This document shows positions 23,495 to 35,286 of a DNA stretch of 64,000 nt, piece by piece. Every line of letters begins with the position of its first letter. The first letter of the stretch is position 1. A model generated the notes under the pieces. It searched no databases, was not told where the DNA came from, and worked only from the letters and a program-made list of their open reading frames with translations. Source of the DNA: Euonymus europaeus (lineage: Eukaryota; Streptophyta; Magnoliopsida; Celastrales; Celastraceae); the NCBI GenBank assembly GCA_963580455.1, contig OY756965.1, forward strand, positions 23,472,902 through 23,536,901, given 5' to 3'. The position numbers were made by a program, and so were the translations under genes.

Positions 23495-26400
23495 TCAGAA
23501 ACCACTTTTCTTTGCGATAAACAAGCCCCATCTTTGCTCTCCAGATGAACTCCTGACTAGCTTTGACTTCCATCCACCGACTATGTCATTATAGTCATCC
23601 TAAATTATAAAACACAAAAAAAAGAAAAAGAAAAATGAGTATTGACAGTAATGTGTAAGAAATGAAGCCAAACAAGATAAATGTATTCTGGACATCATTG
23701 AAGCACATACTTCGGAGAAATCTTCAACGAATGCATCCTTTTCCTTTTCGATAGCATTTAGCTCCCGCTGCAGAACTTCAAGGAACTGAACCACAGTGAC
23801 TTGTTTTAGACTCGAAAGGCAACAATGTTTACGTTAAACGAACAAAGAATGAAACCACCGAGTTTATGCAAACCTGATTGGTTCGATCTTCTGCAATGAC
23901 CTCATCGAATCCAGCATCCTTAAGCATCTGTAGATTAATTTATAAATGAGTATAAAAATGGAACTTGAACCATCAGAAATGGTTAACAAAAAAAATATAT
24001 CATAAATTGAAAGGCAGATATTACTTCAGAAGGAGAATATACCTGACCATATGCTTTTACATCATGAAGATCGTATCCTCTCTGCTTAATATATGCTGCA
24101 AATTCCAATAATGGAGTTCCAGCACTTTTGCAATAATCAGTAATAAGAACTTTACCTCCTGGCTTCAGCCACTTGTAGAAGGACTTGAATAGTGCAGGTT
24201 TGTCCTGATCATAAACAATGGAAGCATGAGATGCACGAAAGCCATTATCAAATCACATATATTTGACTGACAAGAAATAGATGAATTCTACATTACTACT
24301 AAAAATATTCGGGTTTCCAGCTGTAAAACACATGAAAAATTGAAATGATTTAAAAATGAATAATACTTTTGATACAAAGAAAGAGCAGTTTTAAATAAGA
24401 ATTTGTCTTACTTGAATGTGAAGAATGGTGTCACGGCTGTAGATGACATCAAAAGTGTTGTCAGGGTATGTTATCTTGGTACAATCAGCAACTTCAAATT
24501 CAACAGAGCAGTTCAATCCAATGGCACGCTCAAGAGCAAAGGAAATCATATTGACGGAAAGGTCAATGCCAATCACATGGACATCAAAGTTCTCAGCCAT
24601 GTAAAAATCACCTCCCCCAATACCACAGCCAACATCAAGGACTTTCTGACCAGGCTTAAGATCCAGCTTAGCAACAAACTCTTTTGTTGTTTCTGTCCAA
24701 AAGAACAAGAAAAAACACATTACTCTGAGATATAGGACTTGGAACTGCCAATTTCATTGGCAATATTGGTGATATGTAGCATACCAATTCCTCCTGTGCT
24801 AACGAAACCTTGTCCAAAGACACGCTCATAACGTAGTATGCCATTGGTTTTATACTGAACAGTATCCAAGAACCGTTGGAATCCTTTATCATCCTCTGAG
24901 CTGACTTTCTGCCATATCCAACAAATCTAAATCATGCAACACCCAGAATTTTTCAGTTAATCATCCTTTTGAGTAATGCTGTAAAGGAATTAGATAGAAT
25001 ATATCCAAAAATAGAAAAGGAAAAAGAAGAACATATATCCATGTATTTAACCTGATTTTGGTTCTTTTTGTTTCTGACATAAGCTCCAATGCACTTGCAG
25101 CCTATAAGAGAAAGCTCAAAGGAGTTTCCAGAATTGCCATGCACTTGACACTCTTTAAAGATCTGCAGTACAGCGTAATCAATTATAGGTCGTCAATTGA
25201 ACAGCAGACTATCAGATGGAGAACCCCATCCAATTCAATACTTGGATATCACAGTACACAATGACTGAAAGTTGCACACGGATCACATACAATCATAGCT
25301 AAAGGGAATTAACAAAAGTATGTGGGACTTTCACTAGAAGGTAGCATTTAGCATATGATGTTGGTTACAAAAGCTTGCTTTGTATTTGATAATCTAAGAA
25401 AAAAGTGCAATTCAGTCCTTCTATAATCATATGGAACATAAGAACGGCTTGTATATCATTGCCACAATGAGAAGGTCACAGCTACTACAGTGTATCTTAG
25501 AAAGGAGAACACTCATACAATTTAACACCTATTTTCCATCAAAAACTTAAAATTCACAAAACACGCGCCAAGAAGGTCGCAGATATAAAGGTAACCTTTG
25601 TGTAAAATCTGGGTTCTCTGTAGTGGGATGGGTTGTATTTTCGCTTAGAATCTCCTGATTGATGGAAGCATGACTCTCTGAAAAAGATAAAACCGCCAGG
25701 CTTTAACCATTTGACCATCCTTTCCGCCAAATTTTCCACCTGCAGGACAAGAAACATAGACATAAATCCTAAGGAATCTAGTTAGTCATTCTTGATTGCT
25801 CAATAAACGCACACAATTTTCCAAAACAAATAGAAAACGTGTTGCAATTAATTAAACACAATGATCAGCGAGTAGAGGAAACTTGTACCTCTTTATCTGA
25901 CAAATACATAAGAAGCCAATTGGAGAATATCATCTCCAACGATTCATCAGAAAACTTCAGGTCAGGAGATGTCACGTCAGCACACAAGAACTCAACATTT
26001 TTAAAGTGTCCATTGATGTTCTCGTTCTGCAAGTGGGGTGGAGTTAGGAGCTGATAAAGAAATAAAACGGTTGTCCCTGTAGGCATGCATAAGCAAATGA
26101 ATTTTCTGTCAAACACGGATTTCTTTTTACTTGCCTTTTTGATGACACTCTCAATGAAGTCCAAAGCAATGACATGACCAGCCTTCTTTGCTAGTTCACC
26201 GGTAAAACGACCAATACCAGCTCCAAGTTCCAGAATTGATTTCCCTTCATATGGTGGGAGCATAGAAAGGACCTGCATGTTCTCTGGTTTGTTAACTACA
26301 AAGCTCCTACATAAAAATCCACATCCAGAGATAAAAGTAAAAGACTTTAAGAATTAAAACAGTTTTACGATACTAAGCAAAGTATTTAAGCAGCAGGTTG

Positions 26401-27038
26401 CAGCCATTTGGAAGGATAACCACTTTCGAAGAATACAACTATTTCCTGGAATTATTCACATAAATGGGAGTGACTTTAGACTAACATAATTGATTTGTTT
26501 TACAGATCAGATTGAAAATTAGCACGAGTTATTAATTTGTATGAACATTATGTAACTCAGGTTCCAAAATACAGAACCTCTAAATACAAGAGGGACTACA
26601 CAGTTATAATAGAACTATCAGCAGAGAACGTGGAGATATTTAGTTGAACAAGTATACTATTCAAGTCATTGATTCTTGTCAATGCCGGCAAAATACATGC
26701 AGCAGAGATTCTAATATAGTCAAGCGTATCAAACAGCAAACAAAACGATGTAGTCTATAAATATACACATATGAATACATTATGGGAAAGAGAGTTAGAA
26801 AGAATACTTCAGGTCGTTCTTCCTTGTCAAGATCGGCAGCCTTGGAGTCGAGCATCATTGCCTCCACCGAAAGATCCGATGAATGCTCGATCCAGTAATT
26901 CTTTTGAATCTTACGCTCTTCACCTAGCCAAAGACATTAACACATCCACATTATCACAAATGCACTCACAGAGAGACCAATCAAAGCATACGAACAGAGG
27001 AAATGCAATAAACCGATCTCACCTTGGACAGCAGCCAT
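23495..27038 (-). CDS. PEAMT: Phosphoethanolamine N-methyltransferase (PEAMT, XIPOTL1/NMT1 type)
   Basis: Twelve coding exons on the minus strand: 27038-27023, 26923-26808, 26272-26135, 26026-25889, 25739-25596, 25162-25052, 24926-24785, 24692-24412, 24204-24043, 23927-23874, 23785-23711 and 23599-23495. They total 1482 nt, or 493 residues, the usual plant length. The cytosolic enzyme methylates phosphoethanolamine three times with S-adenosylmethionine to phosphocholine, the committed route to choline and phosphatidylcholine. Two methyltransferase domains are visible. The first has motif [14 protein letters not shown] and the segment [14 protein letters not shown]. The second has [20 protein letters not shown] and [13 protein letters not shown]. 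All introns are GT-AG except intron 3, which is GC-AG (AAG|GCAAGT). A 25-codon upstream ORF lies about 100 nt before the start. Arabidopsis NMT1, NMT2 and NMT3 are paralogues; context and the uORF favour the NMT1 type. Confidence 0.97.
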
Positions 27039-27138
27039 TGTTAACACAGAGATTGCAACACCACCGCAGATCGAGCGACGGAGATTTAAAATCTGCAGAC
27101 AAATATGATGAGAGCGAAATGAGAGGAACTGTCAATCC

Positions 27139-27216
27139 CTAACAGCCTTCAATGGCAATACGAGATCTCGAAAAACTCGTAGATCTGCGGTTGTGCAATC
27201 TCCCTTTCTGCTGCAT
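27139..27216 (-). CDS. Upstream ORF in the PEAMT leader (conserved-peptide type)
   Basis: On the minus strand an ATG at 27216 opens a 25-codon frame that closes with TAG at 27139, exactly 100 nt before the PEAMT ATG. The peptide begins MQQKGRLHNRRS and ends RSRIAIEGC; it is strongly basic (seven Arg or Lys). Plant PEAMT (XIPOTL1) mRNAs are known to carry a conserved uORF of about this size, through which phosphocholine represses translation of the enzyme. Position, length and the low-bias but clean frame fit that element. An AG in TTTGTCTGCAG at 27073-27083 could be a 5'UTR intron acceptor, but it lies downstream of the uORF stop. Assignment rests on known biology plus the visible frame. Confidence 0.8.
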   Translation of the reverse strand: MQQKGRLHNRRSTSFSRSRIAIEGC

Positions 27217-29016
27217 CAACAAACGCGACTCACACTCTCTATGTATGCCTATGCTCGAATGTGATCCGTGTGGGGTTTATTGCGAGACGTTTTCGGGGTT
27301 TTGGCTCTCGCTCGAGTTTATCGAAAGAAAATAGGCGGTTAGTGAGGGGATCCGCGAAACGATGGAGTGGATCTGGACTTCGATGATTGGTATCAGGTGA
27401 GCCAATTATACATTGCCGCGTGGCAATTTGAGTCATGACTACAATAAGTTAATTTTTGTGCGACAAGTTGAGTTATATAATTATATCGCGTTACGCCGCA
27501 GGCAACCCCGTGTGATTCCTGAATGTATCACGTGATCGTGCCTTTTGTTACAATAATAAATGAACGGGGGTAATGTTGTAATATCCAAATAATTGTCCTT
27601 TTGGACATTTTAACATAAACTTTTAGATTCGGGTCATATAGCCTCGTATACATATAAATTTTTCACTTGATGTTATAAATAGATATGGCAAAAGAAAAGA
27701 CTTGTGCACTATTTATAGGATATTCGATCCATTTAGAATCTAAAAATTGATCTTGTATGATTTGGAAACAATTTTTATTTTTATTTTTATTTTTAAACAC
27801 GTCACGATTTCGGGTCAATTTTGATTTTTGATGTGAAGCTTAGAATACCCTAACCGAAATCATCCCGAACTCCACCCTATATTTAATTATAAGTAAGTTA
27901 CAAAAAATATTAGTGAGTATGTTAGTAAAGGATTCGAATTCATAATTTATATAAAAATAATTGAAGCAACCATTAATTCAATTATTTGTTTGTTGTAGAT
28001 GCTTTCTTAAAAAAATATATGCAAAAAAATTCAAAAGTAAAACAGTTAAACAGTAAATTGTCATGGAACGATTTCGATTTTAGAAATTTAAATGATTTTT
28101 TGAACAGTTTTGATATAAAATTCCTTAGATGGAAATGAAATTAGTTTTCTCTAATTGGAGTACTCGATCCGTTGTCATCCCTATATATGATAAATTAAAA
28201 TTATGTCAAAAATTCAGTGTACGACCTCTGTATTGCCTCAATATTGAGAATCGAACTAATTTTTTTTTAATCTATATGGTTTGGCTCCATAGAGATTCAC
28301 CACTATGACATTGCCCAATTGATTATGGAGAGCCATATACATTATCATTTGTGAAAATATCATAACAATAAAAAAATAAAAATAAAAAGAGAAATGTTGT
28401 TACACATGAATTTTTTTGGTATCTAGGTTTTGGAAAAATAATCAGAACACAAAAATGAAACCCACATATACATGTTATTTTACCAGGATCCTATACATTA
28501 TTATTTGCCTGCAGCAATGCACGATGGAGTTGGTACTCAATTTCCTTCGCTATTCTGATCACTTCTCTATAAAATGAAACTGATAGAATAGGCAAGCAAA
28601 TATTATAACTATCGTACCTGATTTAAATGTAGTTCTCAACCTTCAAAGCCTGGAGAGAACGAAGGGAAGAAAGAAAAGAGAGAAGCAGAGAGAGATCAGT
28701 GAGTGAGTGAGCGAGTGTCAGCGAATGGTTTTATTTTATAGAGGGAATAGCGCCCCTCTTGAAGGATGAGACTGAGAACTGATTGGAGAGAGACTTGTTG
28801 GTGCCGACGGTGCACCAAGTGGCGTAAATGGACTGCCACGTCATTAACGGCGGCTCCACCCACAATACAATAATTTACGTCCTTTTTTTGTCCCACACAT
28901 GATACATTGCGACGATTTGGAGAATCATTGGTGAAGTAATAATTGCGGTTTTCTCCCCTTAAATGTGTCCGGCCTATTTAATGGTCCCGCCCAACCCTTG
29001 ACCTGTGGGCTGTGGC
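27217..29016. other. PEAMT promoter side and intergenic DNA
   Basis: The first 200 bp should contain the PEAMT promoter; no clear TATA box was found. Further out the sequence is AT-rich. TAGATATGGCAAAA near 27680 and TTGTCATCCCTA near 28173 could be eroded hAT-like ends. A TATA-like motif at 28729-28740 is listed separately. No protein gene recognised. Confidence 0.5.
28729..28740 (-). promoter_or_regulatory. Possible core promoter of a non-coding unit
   Basis: The minus strand reads TATAAAATAAAA. About 35 nt downstream is a CT-rich leader-like stretch (28640-28710), then plausible splice sites (AATCAG|GTACG and TTGCTGCAG|GC), but no open frame of note. Upstream GC-rich sequence includes CCACGTCA, a bZIP-type core. 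It could be a short non-coding RNA gene; evidence is weak. Confidence 0.3.
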
Positions 29017-29954
29017 TAGGGATGGCATCGAATCGGATTTTTCAAAATTCGTATCTGATCCTAAATAAAAATAATGTATCCATATTCATATTCATATATT
29101 ACAGATAAAAAAAATCAAAATTCATATCCTATCCATCGGATTTCGAATATTCTCCATGGATATCGGATTTATCCATATAACACGCTGACACATATTTTGC
29201 TAGCCTATGACACCAATTATAACTTCATGATTCATTAATTTAGGAATATAAATCAAAGTCTAAAGTATAAATAATATTAAAAATCATCTAGCAACATAAA
29301 AAGTTTTCTAAAATCAAAGTGTAAAGTTCATAAAACGTCACAATCAAAATGCTTACATCAACTGACAAATTCAAAATGAATAACACCTTCAATAAAGTTT
29401 AGTAGACCTCATCTTCATAAAAGTTGATGACAATGCTATCATTTGATATATGTTAATTTATAATGTTATTGTTAGGTTTAGGGTTTACATTATTATGTTT
29501 TTAGTATTCAGTACTAACTTTACTAATTAGAGTTTTAAAAATATTAGTCAATTGAATATTTGAATTAGTAATATGAGATCATATCCCATTATATAGTGTT
29601 ATTACAAATTACAATCAATTCAAATTACAAAAAAAATATATCTACATTGACAATTATAATATGTATATAAATATATTAATGACATAATTGTATATGAACT
29701 ATATTATATATGTGTGTGTCGGGTATAATCAGATCGGATATAATCAGATCGGATCGAATATCCACACGTTCAGGTCGGATCGGATACGGGTTTCGGATCG
29801 GATGTGCCTAAATCCATATCCGATCCATATCCATTCAAAAAATTCGGATTTTATCCATATCCATCTCCATTTTCCAGTCAACGGATTTTTTTACTGTTTG
29901 ACCGGATCGGATTGGATCAAAAATCCACGGATTCGGACACATTTGTCATCTCTA
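29017..29954. mobile_element. Non-autonomous hAT element with 8-bp TSD
   Basis: A 938-bp AT-rich element starting TAGGGATGGCA and ending TGTCATCTCTA, inverted copies with two mismatches. It is flanked by the perfect 8-bp direct repeat GCTGTGGC at 29009-29016 and 29955-29962. Subterminal regions are rich in repeated GGATCGGAT and ATCCATATCC words, which form long imperfect inverted arms. TIR type and 8-bp target duplication identify the hAT superfamily. No transposase frame is present, so it must be mobilised in trans. Confidence 0.82.
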
Positions 29955-30912
29955 GCTGTGGCTGACATTATTAAAATAACGTGAAATAATTTTCTGAGTT
30001 TACCCAAAATATATATTTAAAAACTTTAAACATGTGGCGCAGTTTATAATTATTGGATGCAACTTAAAAGTCAGAGGTTCAACTTTTGATCACATATCTT
30101 CAATATTATCGATCCAGAATAAAATGTATGCACATCTTTTTGGTACCCGAGTCCATCCATTGGGAGTCTTTAACACTCGAATAAATTAAACACATTTTTT
30201 AATATAATTTTTCGTTTTCCAAAAAGTCTAACATTAACATTTAATTCCTTCATCCTTTTCCCACTAAAATTAATGTTGGTTCCACATTTATTACATAAAA
30301 ATCAAGTCAACGTACTCAGTCACATCAACAAAACTCATATCTCGATACAGTAATATCAATAAAAACACATTTTTCAATAATATTTATTGTCCTCAATATG
30401 AAACAACAGTAAAGGTTGCCCTTACTTCCAAATTTTAGTTGACAATTTTGCCCGCTTCATAAGTATTGATACACGGTGATAATTTGTTGAGATGGAATGG
30501 TATAAATGGGTTCAAATTTTCAAATAATTCGTCTCTTTGTTGTTTTTTCTTTTGTAATTGAAGATTAGAATCAAACGATTTTACCACATACCAGTGCAAA
30601 ACATTGGGAATTGAAGCACAAAAACCGCGTCGTATTATCTGTTGTTTGTAACAAGATCACGTGCGAAGTGTTTCATCAAAAAAAAGAGATCACGTGCGAA
30701 GTGAGAGCTTATGTCAGAGATATTTTGCACCAATCATGAAACGATCAGTGCCGTACTATCGGCAGGACCGTCAAAACCGTTAACTGATAATTACGGTTGT
30801 TTAACTTATAAAAATACCGTTTAAAATAAGGGATCAGAAAGTCCATGTACTTTCGAATTTGCGTCAATTAAATCCTTAATTTATTTTTGTTGGATTGTTC
30901 AATCCCTCTACC
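29955..30912. other. Intergenic
   Basis: AT-rich, with a possible eroded tRNA-like SINE around 30035-30090 (GTGGCGCAGT, then AGAGGTTCAACTTTTGATC). Nothing else recognised. It ends in the left copy of the MULE target duplication (30903-30912). Confidence 0.5.
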
Positions 30913-31124
30913 CAGTTTTTCTCTTATACATACCAACTTTACATCCCAACTTTACTCACCTTAATAGTGACCATTGGATCTATCCAACGGTCACAGATGA
31001 AATCCCAAAAATTAACCTCGTTCCTCCTCTCTCGCTTCGCGAAATCGCTGCCCAAAAAAGACCTTCCTTTCTCTGGCCAAATCCCTCACCGTGAAGCTGC
31101 CAGTACTCGCGATTCACTGCCCTT
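30913..31124 (+). repeat. Left TIR of the MULE
   Basis: Inverted copy of 35287-35498, same length, about 95 percent identical by eye. Includes the palindromic stretch CCATTGGATCTATCCAACGG and a pyrimidine-rich inner part. Confidence 0.92.
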
Positions 31125-31569
31125 CCTCCCCAGGCGACTTCGAGTCTTGTTTTCTGAAGACCTTCCTCTCTCTCTTTGATCTCGTGAAGACCCTTCACTA
31201 CCCTTCCTCTCTCTCTGACCTTCGCTGCCCTTCCTCTCCAGCCGGACAACTGATCCTCTTCAAGCGAGTTCCTTCCTCTCCATCTCATCCAAAACGCAAC
31301 TTTCTTCTCGGATCGCCTCAGGTAGCTCTCTCTCTTTTCTGAAAAATGTCTCAAATTTTGTACATTTGTAGGGGAATTTATGAATTTCTTGTTTCTGTAA
31401 AAAGTTAAGAAATCTAGTGTGGAAAGAGAGATGTTTGGTCCATGGTCTTTTTAGAGATGAGAGTTTGGTGTCTTTATACAGGCGTGGTCTTGCATATTAT
31501 GAGTTGTTGAATTTGAAAAAATTTCATGCTTGAGTATGTCTGATTCTGTATATATGTTTGAAACAGGCA

Positions 31570-33631
31570 ATGGAATTGAGTTCTACTTCTTCCAATGATT
31601 TAGGTTATATTCCTCAAGTAAGAAAAGAGAAAGTTCCACAAATAGGGCAAGAATTTAAATCGTTGGAGGATAGTCGCATTTTTTACAACGAATATGCTAA
31701 AGAGGCTGGATTTAGTGTTCGTTTGTGGACTTGTAAGAGAAACATGAGTACTGAAATTATTAGGAGAGAATATGTTTGTCATAAACAAGGTACACGAGTA
31801 GCGGGAGAAGCAAATTCAGAGCGTTGTAGGAAACGGGGGATAACTAGGGAAGGTTGCAAGGCTAAGATGGCTGTCATAAAGTCTTCTACTAATGATAGTT
31901 TCATTGTTTCAACATTTCATGAGGCCCATAATCATGTGCTTACAACACCGAGAAAAGTTCATTTACTAAGATCTCACCGTTCCATGTCAAGTGCTAAGAA
32001 ATCTTTGACACAAGAACTTGATGCGGCAAATGTGTCAATTCATCAACAGATTAGCATTTTGGAGTTAGAAGCTGGAGGTATAGAAAATATTGGTTGCATA
32101 GAAAAAGATTTCAATAATCATGGGCAAACTACTCTTTTCGCATGTGCATTCTTATGCGATGAAACTACAGAGTCTTTCATATGGTTGTTGGAGCAGTTTT
32201 TGTTAGCTATGCCAATAGGTCCTCCCAAAATGATTATCACTGATCAAGATCCTGCCATGAATAAAGCTATAGCTAAAGTACTCCCAAACACCGTGCATAG
32301 ATTCTGTATGTGGCATATATTGATGAAATTTTCAGAGAAGCTTGATTCTGTAAAATGGAGAGATCACTACCCAGAATTTCAACAATGTATATGGAATTTG
32401 GAGACTCCAGAACAGTTTGACGTTCAGTGGGTTGATCTTGTAGAACGAAGTGGTTTGTCTACAAACAATTGGTTGAAAGCATTATACGACATCCGTTCTA
32501 AGTGGATTCCCGCATATGTCAATGATATATTCTCGGCAGGTATGATTTATTTTTAGAAATCTTACATTTTGAAGTTATATTTATGTTACTGTCAATTACT
32601 TGGTATATTTTTTATGATTTATTTTAGGTATGTCAAGCAGTCAGAGAGCAGAAAGTTGTCATGCTTTCTTCAAAAAGTATGTGTCGAAGAAGAATACATT
32701 GATGGATTTTGTGGTTAGGTTTTCTAGGGCCCTCAAACACCAAAGACACCAGGAGTTGTGTCTTGACCACAAAGATATTAATGAACAATCCATTATGAAA
32801 ACCATGTTCACTCTAGAGAAGTCAATGGGTGAATTGTACACACACACCATATTTTATAAAATCCAGGCTGAGTTGTTCCAAAGTCAAGCCTACATTGCAG
32901 TGGTTCACAATGAGATGGTTCATATGTGCACTTACCATGTCAAACATTGTGATGGGAGTCAACGTAGTTTGCGAGAAGTTATTGAGGACAAGTCTAATAA
33001 TCGGATGACTTGTAGCTGTAAGAAGTTTGAGTCATATGGAATTATCTGTCGACACATATTTGCATCGTTCCCGAAAATTCAAATGTATGCTCCATTGCTT
33101 GAAATATATGTATTGCGTAGATGGACAAAATCTGCAAAAAGTGTTGCCTCAGCATATGTGGGAAGTAGTGCAGGTGACGGTAGTTGGGACCATACAATTG
33201 TTGTTCAACACAATGAATTGCGCAAGCTTGCGGCTTGTGTAGTTGAGGCCGCTTTGATCAATGATGTAGCATATAACCTTGCAAAAGAATCCTTGGAGTC
33301 CCTACATTCTCATATTACCACTTTGACACTAAATGATGACGACCAATCTTCTGCACCTACTATTGATGTTTCAAAACGAGTTTACAATGATCCTGAAAAG
33401 GTTAGAGCGAAAGGTTGTGGAAAAAGATTAAAAGGAGGCAAAGAAATTGCCACCAAGAAAGATAGACGTTGTAATGGTTGCGGGTTGACGGGGCAAGCAC
33501 ATGACAAAAGGAATTGCCCTATACTTAATTCTAGGTAAGTTTAATTAATAAGTACATGTAATTCATATGTAGATAGCTAGCTGCCTTTGTTGAGTTCCTT
33601 TTTTTAATGATTCAGGAATGAAGGACCATGA
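31570..33631 (+). CDS. FAR1/FRS-like MULE transposase, catalytic core deleted
   Basis: Three exons, 31570-32539, 32628-33534 and 33616-33631, join in consistent phases to 630 residues. The start follows a possible 5'UTR intron acceptor (GAAACAG|GCAATG). Domains in order: a FAR1 DNA-binding domain of WRKY-GCM1 zinc type at about 30-125 (YNEYAKEAGFSVR to FHEAHNH); a truncated MULE transposase domain from HGQTTLFACAFLCDETTESF through IITDQDPAMNKAIAKVLP and HRFCMWHI; a SWIM zinc finger at about 452-467 (CSCKKFESYGIICRHIF); and a zinc knuckle near the C-terminus (CNGCGLTGQAHDKRNC). Relatives have roughly 70-100 residues between the helical segment ending IEKD and NNHGQTTLF, including the first DDE aspartate ('FDTTY'). 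Here IEKDFNN runs straight into HGQTTLF with the frame kept. It is therefore likely inactive as transposase. Internal position in the MULE excludes a host FRS gene. Confidence 0.88.
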
Positions 33632-34038
33632 AGTAGGGAATACAAAATTTTTAACTTTGAAAGGTAAGGTTTGCTCTTCTTCTATGTTTTTAAAGAGATT
33701 TGTAGGAGTGTTTGGACTATTATTTTAAGTTGCAGGAAAGATTTTGCTTTTGAGAGACACATTTATGGTTGTACTTTATGTGGGAAGAACTAGCAGACTT
33801 TCAGTTTTACGAAGATTCTGATTTTGGTGGCTCTGTTATATAGTTTGATGATTTTTTGTTTCACATTATTTGATTACTTTGCATGCTTTTGAAAGTGGGT
33901 TCTGTTCAATTTGTGCAATTGTGCTCACAAATAAGCTACTATAATTTATTTTTGTGTCCTGTTTAATCTTTGGTTATGATTCTTGTAGGCAATAGTCAGA
34001 TGATTATTACTCATTAAGGAGTGCTTGTATTGTTATAG

Positions 34039-34173
34039 GTGAGAGAGTTTGCAGCTGCAGTAAGTAACAAGGACCTTGCTGATTTTGTGGAGTCAGTGGC
34101 AACTGCCATTTATGCTGATGTTAATTTTGATCTCCAAAAGCTTTGGATGACCAGTCTTGTGCCAATTTGGTAA
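34039..34173 (+). pseudogene. Captured RNase III-like exon fragment
   Basis: After a possible acceptor (TTGTTATAG) comes a 44-codon open stretch ending in TAA. It encodes EFAAAVS and then NKDLADFVESVATAIYADVN followed by FDLQKLW. This resembles the second signature of RNase III domains ('K.LAD..E...GAIY.D.G'), where the Asp and Glu are catalytic. The usual Gly after the Ala-rich helix is changed. No other RNase III segment was recognised nearby, so it appears to be a single captured exon inside the MULE. Donor gene unknown. Confidence 0.55.
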
Positions 34174-35286
34174 AATCAATGTGTTGCGTTTGTGTAATTG
34201 AACTTATTGGAGATGTTTGTATATGTACTTATGAAATTAGAAGATACAAAGTGATAATTGCAATTGGAGAAGGAGAACTAAGCAAGCCCATGAGAACTTT
34301 TATATTTGCCTTGCATGTAGCCCCTCTTTTTTTCTTAGCCTTGAATAATTACGCATTGCAATGTTGTAGCAAATTTGCAATGGAAATATGCAGGTTGAGG
34401 TGAAATAGCTGCAATGGAAATTTGCTATTGAAATTTATAATACATGGAAAGATACAATGCAAAACATAACAAGTTAGAATACATGAAGATTGAATATTCA
34501 ACTCCATCCAAAGTACAAAAAATAAGTGTCTCTGTGTCTTGCCAAACACCACCCCTGGTCACAGCTAATTATTTTGCCTCAAATTGATGTGTCTCCTCTA
34601 TCTCTCTGTCACCAGATTTTTAATACATCCAAGGCAGTAAGACCATATTGGTTTACTGCATTCACTTCCAAAACTAGGACACCAAACTCAGCAGCAAATC
34701 CCATCAAAAATAGTTGTGGAAACAAAATCAACAGAAAATCCCATCAATACGCAAATTCAATGAAACCAAGTATGAGAATTATTGCATTAAACTTTCAAAT
34801 AACTCTTGTCTTTGACACAAGAAGAAGCATAAAACTTGTTTATTTTTTATTATAAGCCACAAGATATATATCATCAAGGGATCAAAACAACAAAAGGGCA
34901 TCATGAATGATGGCCTATGAAGGAGAGATGATACAAAGGAGGAAACACAAGACAAAAAAAACAACAAATACAAATTAAAACCACAGTATATGTATATAGT
35001 GAATCCATCTACATACGAACAAACCCTTCTCTTTTCCTTTGCATTGCTCCACATTTGAATGGCTGAGTCGATCTTCTGAGGCACAATCGCTACGAGAGAT
35101 GACGAAATCGCGATTAATTTCAGAGAAAAAAGAGAAGAGACAAACGATGTCAGAGAGCGGGGAAGGAAGTCGCGATCTTGGCAGACTGGAGAGAAAGTGG
35201 AATGTCAAAGGAAATCATAGAGAGAGAGGAAGGGCAGCGAAGGGTCTTCACGAGATCAGAGAGAGAGAGGAAGGTCTTCACGAGAC

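Noticed and set aside
27680..28184. Third hAT-like element
   Set aside because: TAGATATGGCAAAA and TTGTCATCCCTA could be ends, but the flanks show no target duplication and the arms do not pair well.
31570..33631. Host FAR-RED IMPAIRED RESPONSE (FRS) transcription factor gene
   Set aside because: The gene lies inside TIRs with a perfect 10-bp target duplication, so it is the element's own transposase gene.
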